A stretch of DNA of 64,000 nucleotides, taken from NCBI GenBank assembly GCA_964034945.1, contig OZ035961.1:86942124-87006123 (forward strand), given 5' to 3'. Positions 35,159 to 46,027 of this stretch are shown here, one piece after another. The notes under the pieces were generated by a model that was given only the letters and a program-made list of their open reading frames with translations, did not search any database and had not been told where the DNA came from. Source of the stretch: Chrysopilus asiliformis (lineage: Eukaryota > Arthropoda > Insecta > Diptera > Rhagionidae). The translations under genes and the position numbers were made by a program. How positions within the stretch are numbered: the first letter of the stretch is position 1; each line of letters starts with the position of its first letter.

Positions 35159-36320
35159 TCACCGTTGTCGCTGCTGTTGCTCTGTTGCTACTTTTGTTTT
35201 TTTTGCGCTGCTTTGAACTGGTTCTGCTTGTTTTTTAGTAGCTCTTCTTGATCGGCTAGCATCTTTGCATTTTTTAAGTGCAGTTTTCATAACCATTTCC
35301 AAAGCTTTATTAGTAGCAGTTGTTCTTGATAAGCCGCTGCCTTCTACTAATATGGTTCTAAATGTAACCGTATTGCCCACAGTTACTCTGTCTTCATAAT
35401 TGGACCAACTCATTATGTTGAGTAATGATCTTGAAAATAAATTCTTAAACACTACTTTCGAAAATATTTCCAATTGTTTGTTTGGATCATTACTATCTAT
35501 TAGTATTTGACGTTTATTGATTTTATAAATTGTACTAATCAATTTTTTAAACTCCTCGAGTTTTTCCCCATCTTTTAACGACATCTCAAAGTTGTCAAAA
35601 TCACTTTTGGTCTCTAAGGTTTTGAAAATTTTATTTTCTGGAGTTTTATCTTCTTGACCAGACTTTAAAATTGGTTGAATCTTAAGTACTTCAGAAGTAA
35701 GATTTAGAATCGTTTCTTTTAATTCTGCAACTTCTTGAAACATCTTCTGTTCAAAAGCAGATGATTGGAACACGACTGGAGTTGCTTCGTAAACCACTGG
35801 CGTAGTTGAAACAATGGATGCTGAAGAAATGTTCTGAGTTGATGTAGATGCAACTTGGAATGACTTACTCGATGATATTTGAGGTGTTTCGAATGATACC
35901 GATGTAGGCAATGTAGTAATTTTTTCACTTGGTATACAAATCACCTCATTAATACTTTGATTATTTTGGGTTTCATTTCTGGCAGTGTATTCTGAAACCT
36001 CGGCCAATAAGACATTATAGTTAGGTTCTTGTTCAATATTATAATGTTGTCCATAATTATCATCTTCATCGTCTTCTGCAGAACTTTCAATGATTGCCAT
36101 GCGCTCTAATTTTTTACCTTCTTTGTAGGTTGCAATATTTTTATACCAAAATTTCTTGATTTCATAGGCTTTCCAATTAGCTAATGGCTCAGTTTTATTT
36201 TTTAGTAAGTTCAACAAAACCATTTTTTGTGGAGGATAGTACGACATTTCATTGTTCGGGTGTAGCCAATTTTGAGGAACTAATGAAACGGAATCGTCGG
36301 AAAATTCAACAACGTGGTAT
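35159..36320 (-). CDS. DUF4806 protein of the CACTA-like element
   Basis: The frame extends upstream of the first ATG at 36247: it reads FSDDSVSLVPQNWLHPNNEM before that Met, and this tryptophan-containing motif is the normal N-terminal part of the family. The true start is therefore an upstream exon, with a possible acceptor TTAACAAG near 36322. The middle is Ser/Thr-rich and acidic (EDDEDDNYG). A coiled-coil-like helix (FQEVAELKETILNLTSEVLK) precedes the DUF4806 region (SDFDNFEMSLKDGEKLEEF, then NIMSWSNYEDRVTVGNTVTF, then TTATNKALEMVMKTALK). The tail is basic and Gln-rich. It lies downstream of the TNP2 ORF on the same strand, as in other animal elements of this kind. Its role in transposition is not established. 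The frame is intact over about 385 codons. Confidence 0.75.
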
Positions 36321-36432
36321 AGGATTAAGCTTGTTAAATGAAAATAAGCGAAAAAATGAAAAAATGAATGAATTTTAAGAACTTTAAATGGTAAAACATT
36401 TTTAAAGAAATTTAATATAGAAAAGGGAATTG

Positions 36433-38781
36433 TTATAAAGAAAATTTTATGATTTTGATTAAATCGTTATTATTAATATTGTCGTGAAGTAGACTTGAAG
36501 ACAGTACTTCATTACTAGTCATTAGCATACCAAGCAGATTTGAGTTTAAAGGAAAATTGAAAATGGAATCTAAGTTAAGTACTTCTAATGCCGAAAAGTA
36601 AATTTCATTTGACAAACTGTTATACAATGATTGAATTTGAAAAACTTTTCTTGTTTTTTCATGGTAAATATAATTGTTTGGTACCTTTGCGCTAAATTTC
36701 ATATTATTAACATAAACATGTTTATAAGTTTTACCATCTAAATTAATTTTATTGATTTGTTTGCGTTGTATCGAATTCTGAAATGTAAAAGACACGTTTG
36801 ATAATAATTTTTCATGGTATCTATTGTGGATTTGTTCAAGACAGCGATTTCTACCCTTTAGTTGATTTTTTAAGTATTGTAAAAAGTTTTCAAATTTGAA
36901 TGAACTGTACTCATCAATTGGAACTTTTAAAAACAAAACATCATTTTGAATGTGAAGTAACATATGAACGTTATACGTAGCGTTAAACATAGTATAAAGC
37001 TTTGGAAAATCTTTCACAAATGTTTCTATCAGTGCTGATGCTACAATATTTTTAACAACACACATTTTTTTATCACATAATATTCTAATTGCGCAAACCA
37101 ATTTTAAAAAATGGTCATAAATTGGTTTTTGATTTTTATTGTCAAAAGGATTCTTTAAAACTATCAGAAGGACATATAAGAGCAGTTGTCGAAATTCGCT
37201 TGCTTTGTAACGTTTCAACTGTTCCAATGAACGAAGCTTACGGTTAAATTCGCAAGGAAACTGCGCACCAATTAAAACAATATCTTTAGAAATGTCTTCC
37301 AAGTATTTAGCTTTAATACTGTAATTTTGTCTTCGTATTAAAATCCAAGACTTCAATAATTGCTTGGTAATTCCAAGTAAAACACAATGCATGTAATCTA
37401 TTGGGATGCTCGAAACGAAATCAATATCCAATTTTTCCATAACTAAAACCTCTGGAGTGTTGTGAAAATCCGTATCAATTTTTGATCTAAATTCTGAATT
37501 GGATCTAAGTTCCAATTTATTGGAAGGCATTGGAAAAACTAGTTTTGAAAGATAATATTTGCCACGTATATTACATTTGTGACAACAACCATAGCCACTA
37601 TGACCCTTAATATTTAAAAAAAAAAAGCCCGAGCTGGAATATCTGCTACAACACATCTCAACTTAAAAATATATGTTTTTTTATTAAATTCAATACCACG
37701 GTCAAGGTTTATTAAATCATCTACAAAGAATTTCATGTAGACGTTAATATCGTTTGGCTTTGATTTTCCACAATAGGTACCAACAAGATAAACCTCATAA
37801 AAGCCTACAACATTAATTAAAATTGGCCACAAATCAATAGAACTGCTTTTAGATAATGGTAACCATCTATATTTACGTCAAAAAATAATAACTCCTCCTC
37901 AGGTTCGTAAATTCTCAAAAAATTCTTAAAAATTATTTCTAATCCAATATGAAAATATTTACCATCACCCATAACTTCTATATTAATTTTTCTAGGGGTT
38001 GGAACTAATGTTCTGTAATCATTTGGCAAAAATGGATCTTCTTGTCGTAAAAATTGTAACAATTGATTAACAGAATTCCTAGTTTGTAACGTGGAAGTTG
38101 CCCATCGTGCCAATTTTTCTGATTTTGTTAACTCAAAAACCATGTTAGAATTATCGACTTCATTAATGTCGTAATGGCAGTCACTGTCGGAACTTTCATT
38201 ATCACTACAATTAATAACTGTGTTCAAAAAAATTTGTTCGGCACTGGCTAAATTAGAAAAATCAGTAGATGACCCAGGAAATGAATTATTTTCAGGAAAG
38301 GGATGGGAGAGTGGATGGGCAAGTGTTGAAGGAATAGGAGAGTTGATTGGCTTTTCCTCTAAATTTAGATCTCTATAATTATTTTTTAATCGATATTGTA
38401 GTCCACTAAATCTTCTCATATATTGTTGGGCCTCCCTTCTCTTTCGACATATTTTTTTTTTTTTGATTCTGTAGAATTATTATTTAAAAAAAACAATTGC
38501 ACTAGATTATTAGAATTCTTTTCAAGTATTTGATTAAAAATAAATAACTTAGATAAAATAAAATTAAGTTCGCGTTCAAAGTTTTATTAGAAAAACAAAT
38601 TTAAAAAAAAATATTCGTGGGACCCTATTTCAATTACTAGACTAACAACTGATAACTACTGTTTGAAACAATTTGTTAAAGATACAAATACGAAAATAAA
38701 ACAATTAGTTTGTACTTACTTCGAAGATGACTGCTTAAGCTGTTGTTCTGAATTTTTAATATCACCACCTTTTGCATCCAT
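36433..38781 (-). pseudogene. TNP2-like transposase with two frameshifts
   Basis: Exon 1, 38720-38781 (MDAKGGDIKNSEQQLKQSSS), joins exon 2 at 38468 by AA|GTAAGTAC to ACAG|AATC in frame. Exon 2 encodes an acidic N-terminal part, then the conserved transposase region. Family motifs visible are LPLSKSSSIDLWPILINVVG, VGTYCGKSKP, DIPARAF, IKGHSGYGCCHKCNIRG, SIPIDYMHCVLLGITKQLL, ASEFRQLLLYV and NVHMLLHIQNDVLF. The reading frame breaks twice. Near 37858 one base is missing between IDG and LPLSK. Near 37615-37626 a run of 11 T (coding sense) needs 12 to continue from PARAF into NIKGH. Apart from these the ORF is open to the stop at 36433. The second break is in a homopolymer and could be a sequencing error. 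As given it cannot make full-length protein. Confidence 0.75.
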
Positions 38782-39747
38782 ATTTGCTAAAAATAAAATA
38801 AAATGTAATTATAGGCATTTAAAAAGTTCAGTAGTTGGAAAAAGTTTGGGATTAACGTATGGTACCAAATATTCAATTTTTTTCCAACAATGTATTGGTA
38901 GATATCCACTCAATTTTCCACTTCACAATTGAAACACTAATTTTTCGGAATTGCGATTAAAACAATAATTTTACATTTAGTGGACATTAAATATAGAAAA
39001 TCTACATTGAATTGTAATGCGAATGATCCTTCAAGGCTGTGAAAATGCGAACGAAATCACAATTTTTTTCCTCACGTGTCGGAATTCGAATGAAAATTCC
39101 ACTTTCAAGTTTACACACATTATTAATCACAATACCGAAATATAGAACTTTTTTTTTTTGATTTTTCACTCAAAAAATTCTTACCTTTTAATCAAAAACC
39201 GCTTTAATTGAAATATTTTTGGCCACCAAAACTTGTCTTTCACTTATAATCGCTGTAATGATACTGACTTTTCGTACTGCTCAGCAATAACGGTACTTTT
39301 CCTGATTGGTCAAGAAATGTGCTCTTTTCGACATTTAATTGGTAAATGTATTGGTACGTACCAAATGTGTGACGTCACATTGAAATTATACTGGACTTAT
39401 CCTATCATTTTTCTGCGCGACATGGAAAAATGTATGGGACGTACCAAATGTTTTTCAGTTCGATTTCGCAACCGCAGGCGGCTAAAATTCAACTAAAAAA
39501 CTTGTGACATCACATTGAAATTATACTGGTACTTATCCTATTATTTTTCTGTGCGACATGGAAAAATTTATGGAAATTTCATCATTATTGCAGTCCATTT
39601 TTGGAACATAAATGGGATTCCGTACCATAGCGTAACATATGGTACAAAATTCCAAGTGTACCCTCAAATTATCTGAAACTTTATAAAGAAAAATTGAGTG
39701 GTAAACTTGGATATGGTACAAAAATCCAAAAGATGGTCAATTGGGTC

Positions 39748-40691
39748 TCTCGTTCCTTATCTTTAAATTGTTCAAGATTTCTACTAACAGTCTTTTTCTA
39801 AATCATTTTTGTTATTTTCCTATCCCGAAATATCTTCAAAAATGACTTAACCAATCAGCTTTGAATAATCCACATTATTTGAAATAGGAAATAGTCCACA
39901 AGTCCTAAATCCATTTTTTATTGTTTCCATAACTACAGTTTGAGAAATACATGTTTAACTGGCCAGTAAAACCTTCTTTTTTTAGTTTCGCGCCATTGTT
40001 ATCAATTCCTCACTTTGACACTTGATGTATCCAAACTTTGGCAATTTTCATTTGATCAACTTAATATTTTGAGAAACATATGTCGAAATTTTGTACATTA
40101 AGCCTTTTGCAGACACCACTTTTTAGAGTGCGCTGCCCAGAATGCCACACATAGTGGTGTTCAAAGAATCACAAAAAAGTAAAAAAAAAAAAAATTTCCA
40201 GGTACATTTGTATCGACAATATTTTGCAGTTCTGAAGGGGACACTAAACACACATAATCCATATAAACTCATATATTTCGTGACAGCTTTAACCATCATG
40301 ATTTTATTAGTAAAACAATATTTGACGTGCATACGTCATGTCCCACCAAAAACCAGTAACATGACGTATAACACGTCATTCTCCATTAAAGGGTTAAGAA
40401 TATGCAAAACAATTTCGATTTTGCTAAAAGTTTGCAGGTAGATATACACCTTTAAGCACAATATGAAAATTAATTTTATCCGAAATTCATAAAACTTACT
40501 CACCTATTTATAATTTTATCACAAAAAAATAACAAGGCACAAATTGACACACACGAACTTAGGGCTTCATACAAACTATATAAATTGTCGTTCTTCTTAC
40601 ACTAGACTGACGAATATAAAATATATCCATATGATTTTTGGAAATGATTATAGAAGAAATATTTTATTTGAAGTTTAGGGTTTTTAATAAG
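39748..40691. other. No gene recognised
   Basis: AT-rich stretch between the CACTA-like and pogo elements. The short frames at 40123-40441 on both strands have no motif. Confidence 0.4.
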
Positions 40692-41038
40692 TAGGGTCAG
40701 GTAGGGAGAAGTGGTCCACGTTTTTATTATTGGCCATAAAATGGTCAAAAATTGGAATTTTTGCATGATAAGATAGTTAAATCTCAAGCGCAGGACCTAA
40801 GCTAACTTTCTGCATTCACAGATTGCCAACTTTTTGACATTAAATTTAATTTTGAGGCATTTTTCGAAAACTTTAATTTTTCGATTTTTTCAAAATGGTA
40901 GGGAGAAGTGGTCCACCCACAAATTTTTTCCAGAAATCGCATAAACATAAAGTTAAATGGCTTTATACGAGTATGTTAAATTTAGGTTTCTAAATGACAA
41001 ATAAAAATAGAATCATCAAGTTTGATCGAAAATATTGT

Positions 41039-43121
41039 TTATTCGAAAGTTAAAATTTTGCGTTTGGTCTGTTTAGGCGTTGGTTTCTTCGGTGTAGTGT
41101 ATTCGGTTAAGCATCGCTTTTCGGCGGCTTTTTGTGCTTTCTTCTCTAGTTCAGCTAGATTTTCGGGAGAAGTTATAATCGAGCTTCGCATCGATTTTCG
41201 GTCACGATTTGATTTTGGTTTGGGTGGAGCAAGTTTTAGCGGACCAATATCGCATAACGACGCAGCCGAAGTAGACAAAGCCGAAGTTGAAGCAAGCTCA
41301 GAGGCTGATGTTGACACCTCTTTGTGAGCTGACGGCTCATCATCTTGACCGAAAACCCCAAGCATGTGACGCTCGTCGTCTGGCTCCTCACTTGCATACG
41401 CCGCTTTGTTCGCCCCACTGATTGACGCAGCAATAAAGTCGTCATCTGTAAATATTTCAGGGTTGAATTCAAAAATACCCGTTCGCTTAAAGCCTGCTTT
41501 TATATTGGCTGGTGTCAAGCTCGTGCCCATAGCCTTTGCTGCGATTTCGGCCACATAATCAATATCTAGCAACAAACCCACGTGGGTCTTGCACCATGCA
41601 TCGCATTGAATGTTGTACGATCGTTTGACGGGGCCGAAAACCGACACATCTAGAGGTTGCAACCGATGACTGCAATGCGGAGGAAACGTTACAATGGTGA
41701 TTCCGTTTTCAATCGCCAAATCTACGACGCCAATGGAAAGATGTGACAAATGGTTGTCGTACAAAAGGAGCACAGGATCTTCTTTCGATGGTTTGACGTG
41801 AAGAATAAAATGTTCCATGAATTTAATGAAATCGACTGTTGTCATCCAGCCACTTCCATTCGCAAAGCCAACTGCACTGGGAGTAGCATCGCGAAGATAA
41901 CCGGATTTCATATTTTTGCGCGGAAAGAGATAGAAAGGCGGAATGGAATCGCCAAATGCGCTCACAGCCATGGCCATTGTTACATTGGTTCCACGTTCAG
42001 CGGATGTGAAATGTTCGACTTTTGAACCTTTTTCAGCTACGACCTTAGGAGAATTGGTCGGAACCGTTGGAAAGCCTGTTTCATCAGCGTTCCAAATACG
42101 TTGCGCACGAAACGACTGAGCATCCAACGCGGCACTTAAATTGCGAAAAAACTCGTCCACGTTTTCTCTACAGAATCCTTTGGCTCGAGCTGCACTAGTA
42201 GATTCGGGTTTGCGAAGCCAAAGTCTTGTGTGTCGCTTCATAAAAGCGTAATACCAACCTTTGCTAGCTTTCGCATGCTCATTCCAGCTGTCTGGATATT
42301 TAATTGCAATCTTTTTTGCAAATTGGAATGCCAATTCCCGTATATTGTTGATGGTGAGCCCATAGTTTAGCTTGGCACATTTGATGACATATTGTTCAAA
42401 AGCTTTCTCTTGCTCTTCAGTAAATATCTTTAAGAGAATTAAAATAATTATGAGATAATTAAAAAAACAATTAGGAAAACCAATTAGAAAAACATAACAA
42501 AAACTATAATTGCCATCTGGCAATTATTGAAAATCCGTATGGTGATATGGCATTGTTCGAAGTTTAATTGAACAGCGAACAGTTGTATCAAAATTCCACT
42601 TTGAAGTCAAACTTTTCAATAAGATTTTTTAAAATTTATTCCAATCGGATTTTGATGTATGGGAGTTTTATGTAGAATCATACTTTTGTTCTTGCACTTT
42701 TTTGATAAGATGCGGACAGACGGACGGACATGCAAAAATTGATCATTTTTATCATTCTAAACACACTGGTGTAATTCATTTGTGTGTGTGATAACGGGAA
42801 CTTGGCGTTACAAACGGTAAGACAAAGTTAATATACCCTTTGATTTCACCATATGCGTATAAAAATTAATACCGTCTTTCCCCCGTGAGCACCCTTTGCA
42901 ATGAGAAAAGCCAATAGTTGCTCATCGGTGACTGTGGAAAAATCCTCAAATTTCTCATTCACATGTTGTAAGTGACGTCTAAAGGTTGTTCTTTGTACGC
43001 CGGCAGCGACACAAGCCACACGTTCCGAAATATTCTCAAGCTTGACTTGTCGCAAAGCTGCAATCAATTTGTTGTTGTCTATTGTAGTATATGCATTTTT
43101 TTTTACATACTTGCTAGGCAT
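41039..43121 (-). CDS. pogo transposase, two exons, intact triad
   Basis: Exon 1, 42873-43121, starts MPSKYVKKNAYTTIDNNKLI and encodes a psq-type HTH (ERVACVAAGVQRTTFRRHL). Exon 2, 41039-42427, follows by ACG|GTATTA to AAAG|ATA in phase 0, giving about 545 aa. Exon 2 contains the CENP-B-type HTH (WYYAFMKRHTRLWLRKPEST) and a DDE_1 domain with all three catalytic Asp: NADETGF, LLLYDNHLSH and LQPLDVSVFG. The acidic Ser/Ala-rich tail ends in KPTPKQTKRKILTFE. The enzyme would excise and insert the element at TA sites in the nucleus. The intron holds a copy of repeat family A. A piggyBac lies upstream of exon 1, between it and the right TIR, which may have separated gene and promoter. Confidence 0.85.
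42490..42870 (-). repeat. Dispersed repeat family A, copy 3 (inside pogo intron)
   Basis: Inverted relative to the copies at 21.5 and 25.8 kb. It starts at the right with TTTATACGCATATGGTGAAA, lacks the central G+C-rich block, and ends at the left with CACCATACGGATTTTCAATA and GATGGCAATTATAGTTTTTG. It is located wholly between donor and acceptor of the pogo gene. Confidence 0.7.
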
Positions 43122-43401
43122 GATGGCTAAAATATTGAAAATAATTCACTTAAACACTCAAAATAACTCATAAAACAATTTGAAAACACGAAATATGACA
43201 TTCACAGGGTGGACCACTTCACCCTACCAAGCGTGGACCACTTCTCCCTACCGACGCTATTTTGCGAGAAATGACGCTGCATCAATAATTGTGGAAAAAA
43301 ATGTAGAAATTCGGTGGATTTATAAAATTCATATTGTTAACAACATTTTAGATTAATTACCTTATTGAAATTGATGAAGAATTCGTCAAAATGTGGTTTA
43401 A

Positions 43402-45845
43402 CACGTTGGCTACCAACCAAAAAAACGCTTACTCTGCTAGTATACACTGGGAAAAAACGCAAAAATCATTTCTGTACTTTGTGAGTCACCGGTGACTCAA
43501 ACTCTTATTTCACTTTTGCACACTGTGAGGCACGGGTGAACATCGAAACTATAGGAATGTATAGTAAGCTCAATTTATATTGTGCACCATGGGATCTTTC
43601 ATGCTTTGGCTATTTGCTCACAAAAGTAGGCAGAATTCTGGGAAAAAGTGGTTTTTGTCTCAGATCGATATTGTTGATATGTAGGGCATTTTAAAAAATA
43701 CATACAATTTTAATGTTTAATTTTTAATTCATAAATTTTCAAAGTATCACAATTCAATTTTAATTAAAAGTACATACATTTCAGTTTATTTACATATAAA
43801 ATTTATTGCATAAAATATTTACTTGTGGCGTTCTTGAAAGCATTTCAAACATACCCAGGGTTTATTCTCGCAAGTCTCGCATTGGGTAGATACCATTTTA
43901 CATTTTTTCATAACTTCATTATGCGGTATAATTTTCGAAAGATTTTCATAGCAGTGCACACATCTGCCCCTTTTCTTCCTATTATTCGCTAAACGCTCTA
44001 TAGTTTGAATCAAATTGTGCTTCTTCACAGTATGAATTTCTTCGTTCCTCATACACCAAGCAGAGAAAATTTGTTCCCTGAAGCCAACAATTTGTGTATT
44101 ATGAGAGGTAATATTCTTATAAATTAATAGAGCATTCACTACTGCTGTTCCAAGGAGCAGATGGAGGCCGACTTTGTGGTACCATCTAATGGTTTTCATC
44201 AAAGGTGAGAAGTAGCTAGTCATCTGGTCCGATACATCAACACCTTGTTTATTCTTGTTGTAGAAGATAATAGCTTCAGGCTTCCTCAGTTCATCTCCTT
44301 TTCGGTTTTTTTTCCCCGTATTTAAAATTTTTAGAGAGTGTCGTGTTGTAAGGAAACGAACATAGCGTTTGTCTCTCCAGGTTCCAACGACGACACCTAC
44401 CGGGTTTTGCTTTCCAACAATTTCACCTTTCTTCAATTTTGGTTGTAAAATGGATTTTGGCACCGTTTTCATAGCTTTTCGTGCAGTACCAACTAAGTGA
44501 GTATTTTTGATGAGAAGGTTGTTGGCTAATTCGATGTTTGTGTAGAAGTTGTTAACCGTTAGTGTGCGACCTTTGTTGATATAGTTTCCCAATAGTCCAT
44601 GTACAACTTTGTTGCTATGGTGAACTTTCGGTTGCTGATCCACGCTGGCTTCTTTTCCAGAATAAACTTCAAAGGAGTACGTATATCCCTCTGGGTCGCA
44701 CATTTTATACAGCTTTACACCGTACTTTGCTGATTTAGCTGGGGGGTATTGCCGAAAAATCAGCCGTCCTCTAAAGGGTATCATAGTTTCATCTATGACA
44801 AGGCATTCTCCTGGCACTTTGTAGTACTTAAACTTTTCGTTCAGCAATGAAATGAGTGGACGCAGTTTACCAAGTCGATCAGTGGGATTATTTTGCGAAA
44901 AATGAAGAAAACGTAAAAGTGATTGAAATCTTGTTCTAGTCATCACTTTGGAGACAAAGTTGTTTTTGAAATAGGGTTTTCTGCTCCAATAATCTGATAT
45001 TTTGGGATATTTGACGACACCCATGTAAATAATGAGACCCAAAAACTGCTTTAACTCCTGATGATTCACATCCTTCCAATTAGAAACATTTTCCTTGGCG
45101 TTTTTGTTCGTTTCTGAAGATATTAGCGATAAGACTTCTTCATCGACAAATAACTGAAGCAGATCCATAGGAGAATTTATACTTTCTGATATATTGCGTA
45201 GTCCGTGATTCTCAGTGAATCTGAAAATATTCATGCTTTCCTCACCAACATCAATCCATTGATCTGCGTTGTCTGGCAAATTCATTATATTAGGAGATGT
45301 GTTTTCGCAATCACTGTCTGAGTTGTCAGTGGTCTCCCCATCAGAACTATAATTATCCTGATCATCAGAGGGTAAATAGTCAAACTCTTCATCGGCACTA
45401 AAATCCAAATTGTCTCCGTCACTCTCATCCAGACAATTATTTATATCGTCGATAGTAAAACCACATTTACGAGTTGTGCTCATTGTGCCTAATAAAATAA
45501 AATTTAGTGAGTACCAATTCGAAGAACATCCATAAGACAATTTCATAATGAATGTTATAATTTTTGCTTTCTGTACAATGTGAGTCACCAGTGAACACAA
45601 GATCAATACAGACAAAAACGAACGAATCGAATAAAATATAACGAAAAAAACTTACCACAATAAATTTTTCACATGAAATACGCTCCACAAAAAAAAACCC
45701 TCTTTGTACCGCACGAGCGACTGCACTCAACCATGGAACTTGAGAAACTGACGGTAATGACAATAGTGTGTGTACACCGGTGACTCAAATTGTCCCTGTG
45801 GGTGACACGCTGCGATCACCGGTGACTCACATGGTAGCCAACGTG
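43402..45845 (-). mobile_element. piggyBac element (2444 bp) nested in pogo
   Basis: TTAA target duplications are at 43398-43401 and 45846-45849. The terminal inverted repeats are CACGTTGGCTACC and GGTAGCCAACGTG. Both subterminal regions carry copies of a GAGTCACCGGTGACTC palindrome or its half (43483-43498, about 45580, 45772-45789, 45811-45827), candidate transposase-binding sites. Both ends are complete, so this is a full-length copy. Confidence 0.9.
43819..45483 (-). CDS. piggyBac transposase (554 aa), second Asp replaced
   Basis: DDE_Tnp_1_7 family. I place the start at Met 45483 (MSTTRKCGFTIDDINNCLDE), since this begins the usual acidic N-terminus; the frame is open 44 codons further upstream. 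Conserved features: an acidic stretch (residues 20-60), LGLIIYMGVVKYPKISDYWS, first catalytic Asp231 in CLVIDETMIPFRGR, third-position Asp416 and Asp419 in KQGVDVSDQM, and a C-terminal Cys-rich zinc-binding domain (CVHCYENL, then CETCENKPWVCLKCF). At the second catalytic site, normally xVDNFYTS, the protein reads TVNNFYTN, so the Asp is Asn311. The AAC codon is clear in the sequence. This should abolish catalysis if the site is correctly aligned. Otherwise the ORF is intact and of family-typical length. Confidence 0.92.
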   Translation of the reverse strand: MSTTRKCGFTIDDINNCLDESDGDNLDFSADEEFDYLPSDDQDNYSSDGETTDNSDSDCENTSPNIMNLPDNADQWIDVGEESMNIFRFTENHGLRNISESINSPMDLLQLFVDEEVLSLISSETNKNAKENVSNWKDVNHQELKQFLGLIIYMGVVKYPKISDYWSRKPYFKNNFVSKVMTRTRFQSLLRFLHFSQNNPTDRLGKLRPLISLLNEKFKYYKVPGECLVIDETMIPFRGRLIFRQYPPAKSAKYGVKLYKMCDPEGYTYSFEVYSGKEASVDQQPKVHHSNKVVHGLLGNYINKGRTLTVNNFYTNIELANNLLIKNTHLVGTARKAMKTVPKSILQPKLKKGEIVGKQNPVGVVVGTWRDKRYVRFLTTRHSLKILNTGKKNRKGDELRKPEAIIFYNKNKQGVDVSDQMTSYFSPLMKTIRWYHKVGLHLLLGTAVVNALLIYKNITSHNTQIVGFREQIFSAWCMRNEEIHTVKKHNLIQTIERLANNRKKRGRCVHCYENLSKIIPHNEVMKKCKMVSTQCETCENKPWVCLKCFQERHK

Positions 45846-46027
45846 TTAATGTGGATAGTTGCGTAAACTTTTGGGAGAGTAAGTAAATATATGGCTGCAC
45901 ACTTCAATGACTAATAAAAAACTAGCTGTCATTAAGTGCAACCGATGAGAGTTGTATATTCTTGTGACATTAAAAAATGGTGTTGGACCACTTCTCCCTA
46001 CGGACCACTTCACCCTACCCGACCCTA

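Larger units (their letters stand above)
34538..39745 (-). mobile_element. CACTA/EnSpm-like element (5.2 kb)
   Basis: The termini CCCAATTGACCA (34538) and TGGTCAATTGGG (to 39745) are inverted; TC flanks both sides (34536-34537 and 39746-39747), a possible short duplication. The subterminal regions are packed with GTACCA/TGGTAC words, likely transposase-binding sites. The right side also has a direct duplication of about 70 bp (CACATTGAAATTATACTGG units at about 39376 and 39507). It encodes a TNP2-like transposase and a DUF4806 protein, both on the minus strand. This gene pair is known from animal EnSpm/CACTA-type elements; the termini here do not start with the classical CACTA. Confidence 0.7.
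40694..46025 (-). mobile_element. pogo-family element (5.3 kb with nested insertions)
   Basis: The left end GGGTCAGGTAGGGAGAAGTG and right end CTTCACCCTACCCGACCC are inverted and flanked by TA (40692-40693 and 46026-46027), as for pogo. A block GTAGGGAGAAGTGGTCCAC recurs near each end: at 40703 and 40902 on the left, and in inverted form at about 43208-43255 (two) and 45984-46015 (two) on the right. Removing the piggyBac (2.45 kb) and repeat A copy (about 0.38 kb) leaves roughly 2.5 kb, a normal autonomous pogo size. The transposase gene is intact. Confidence 0.85.
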
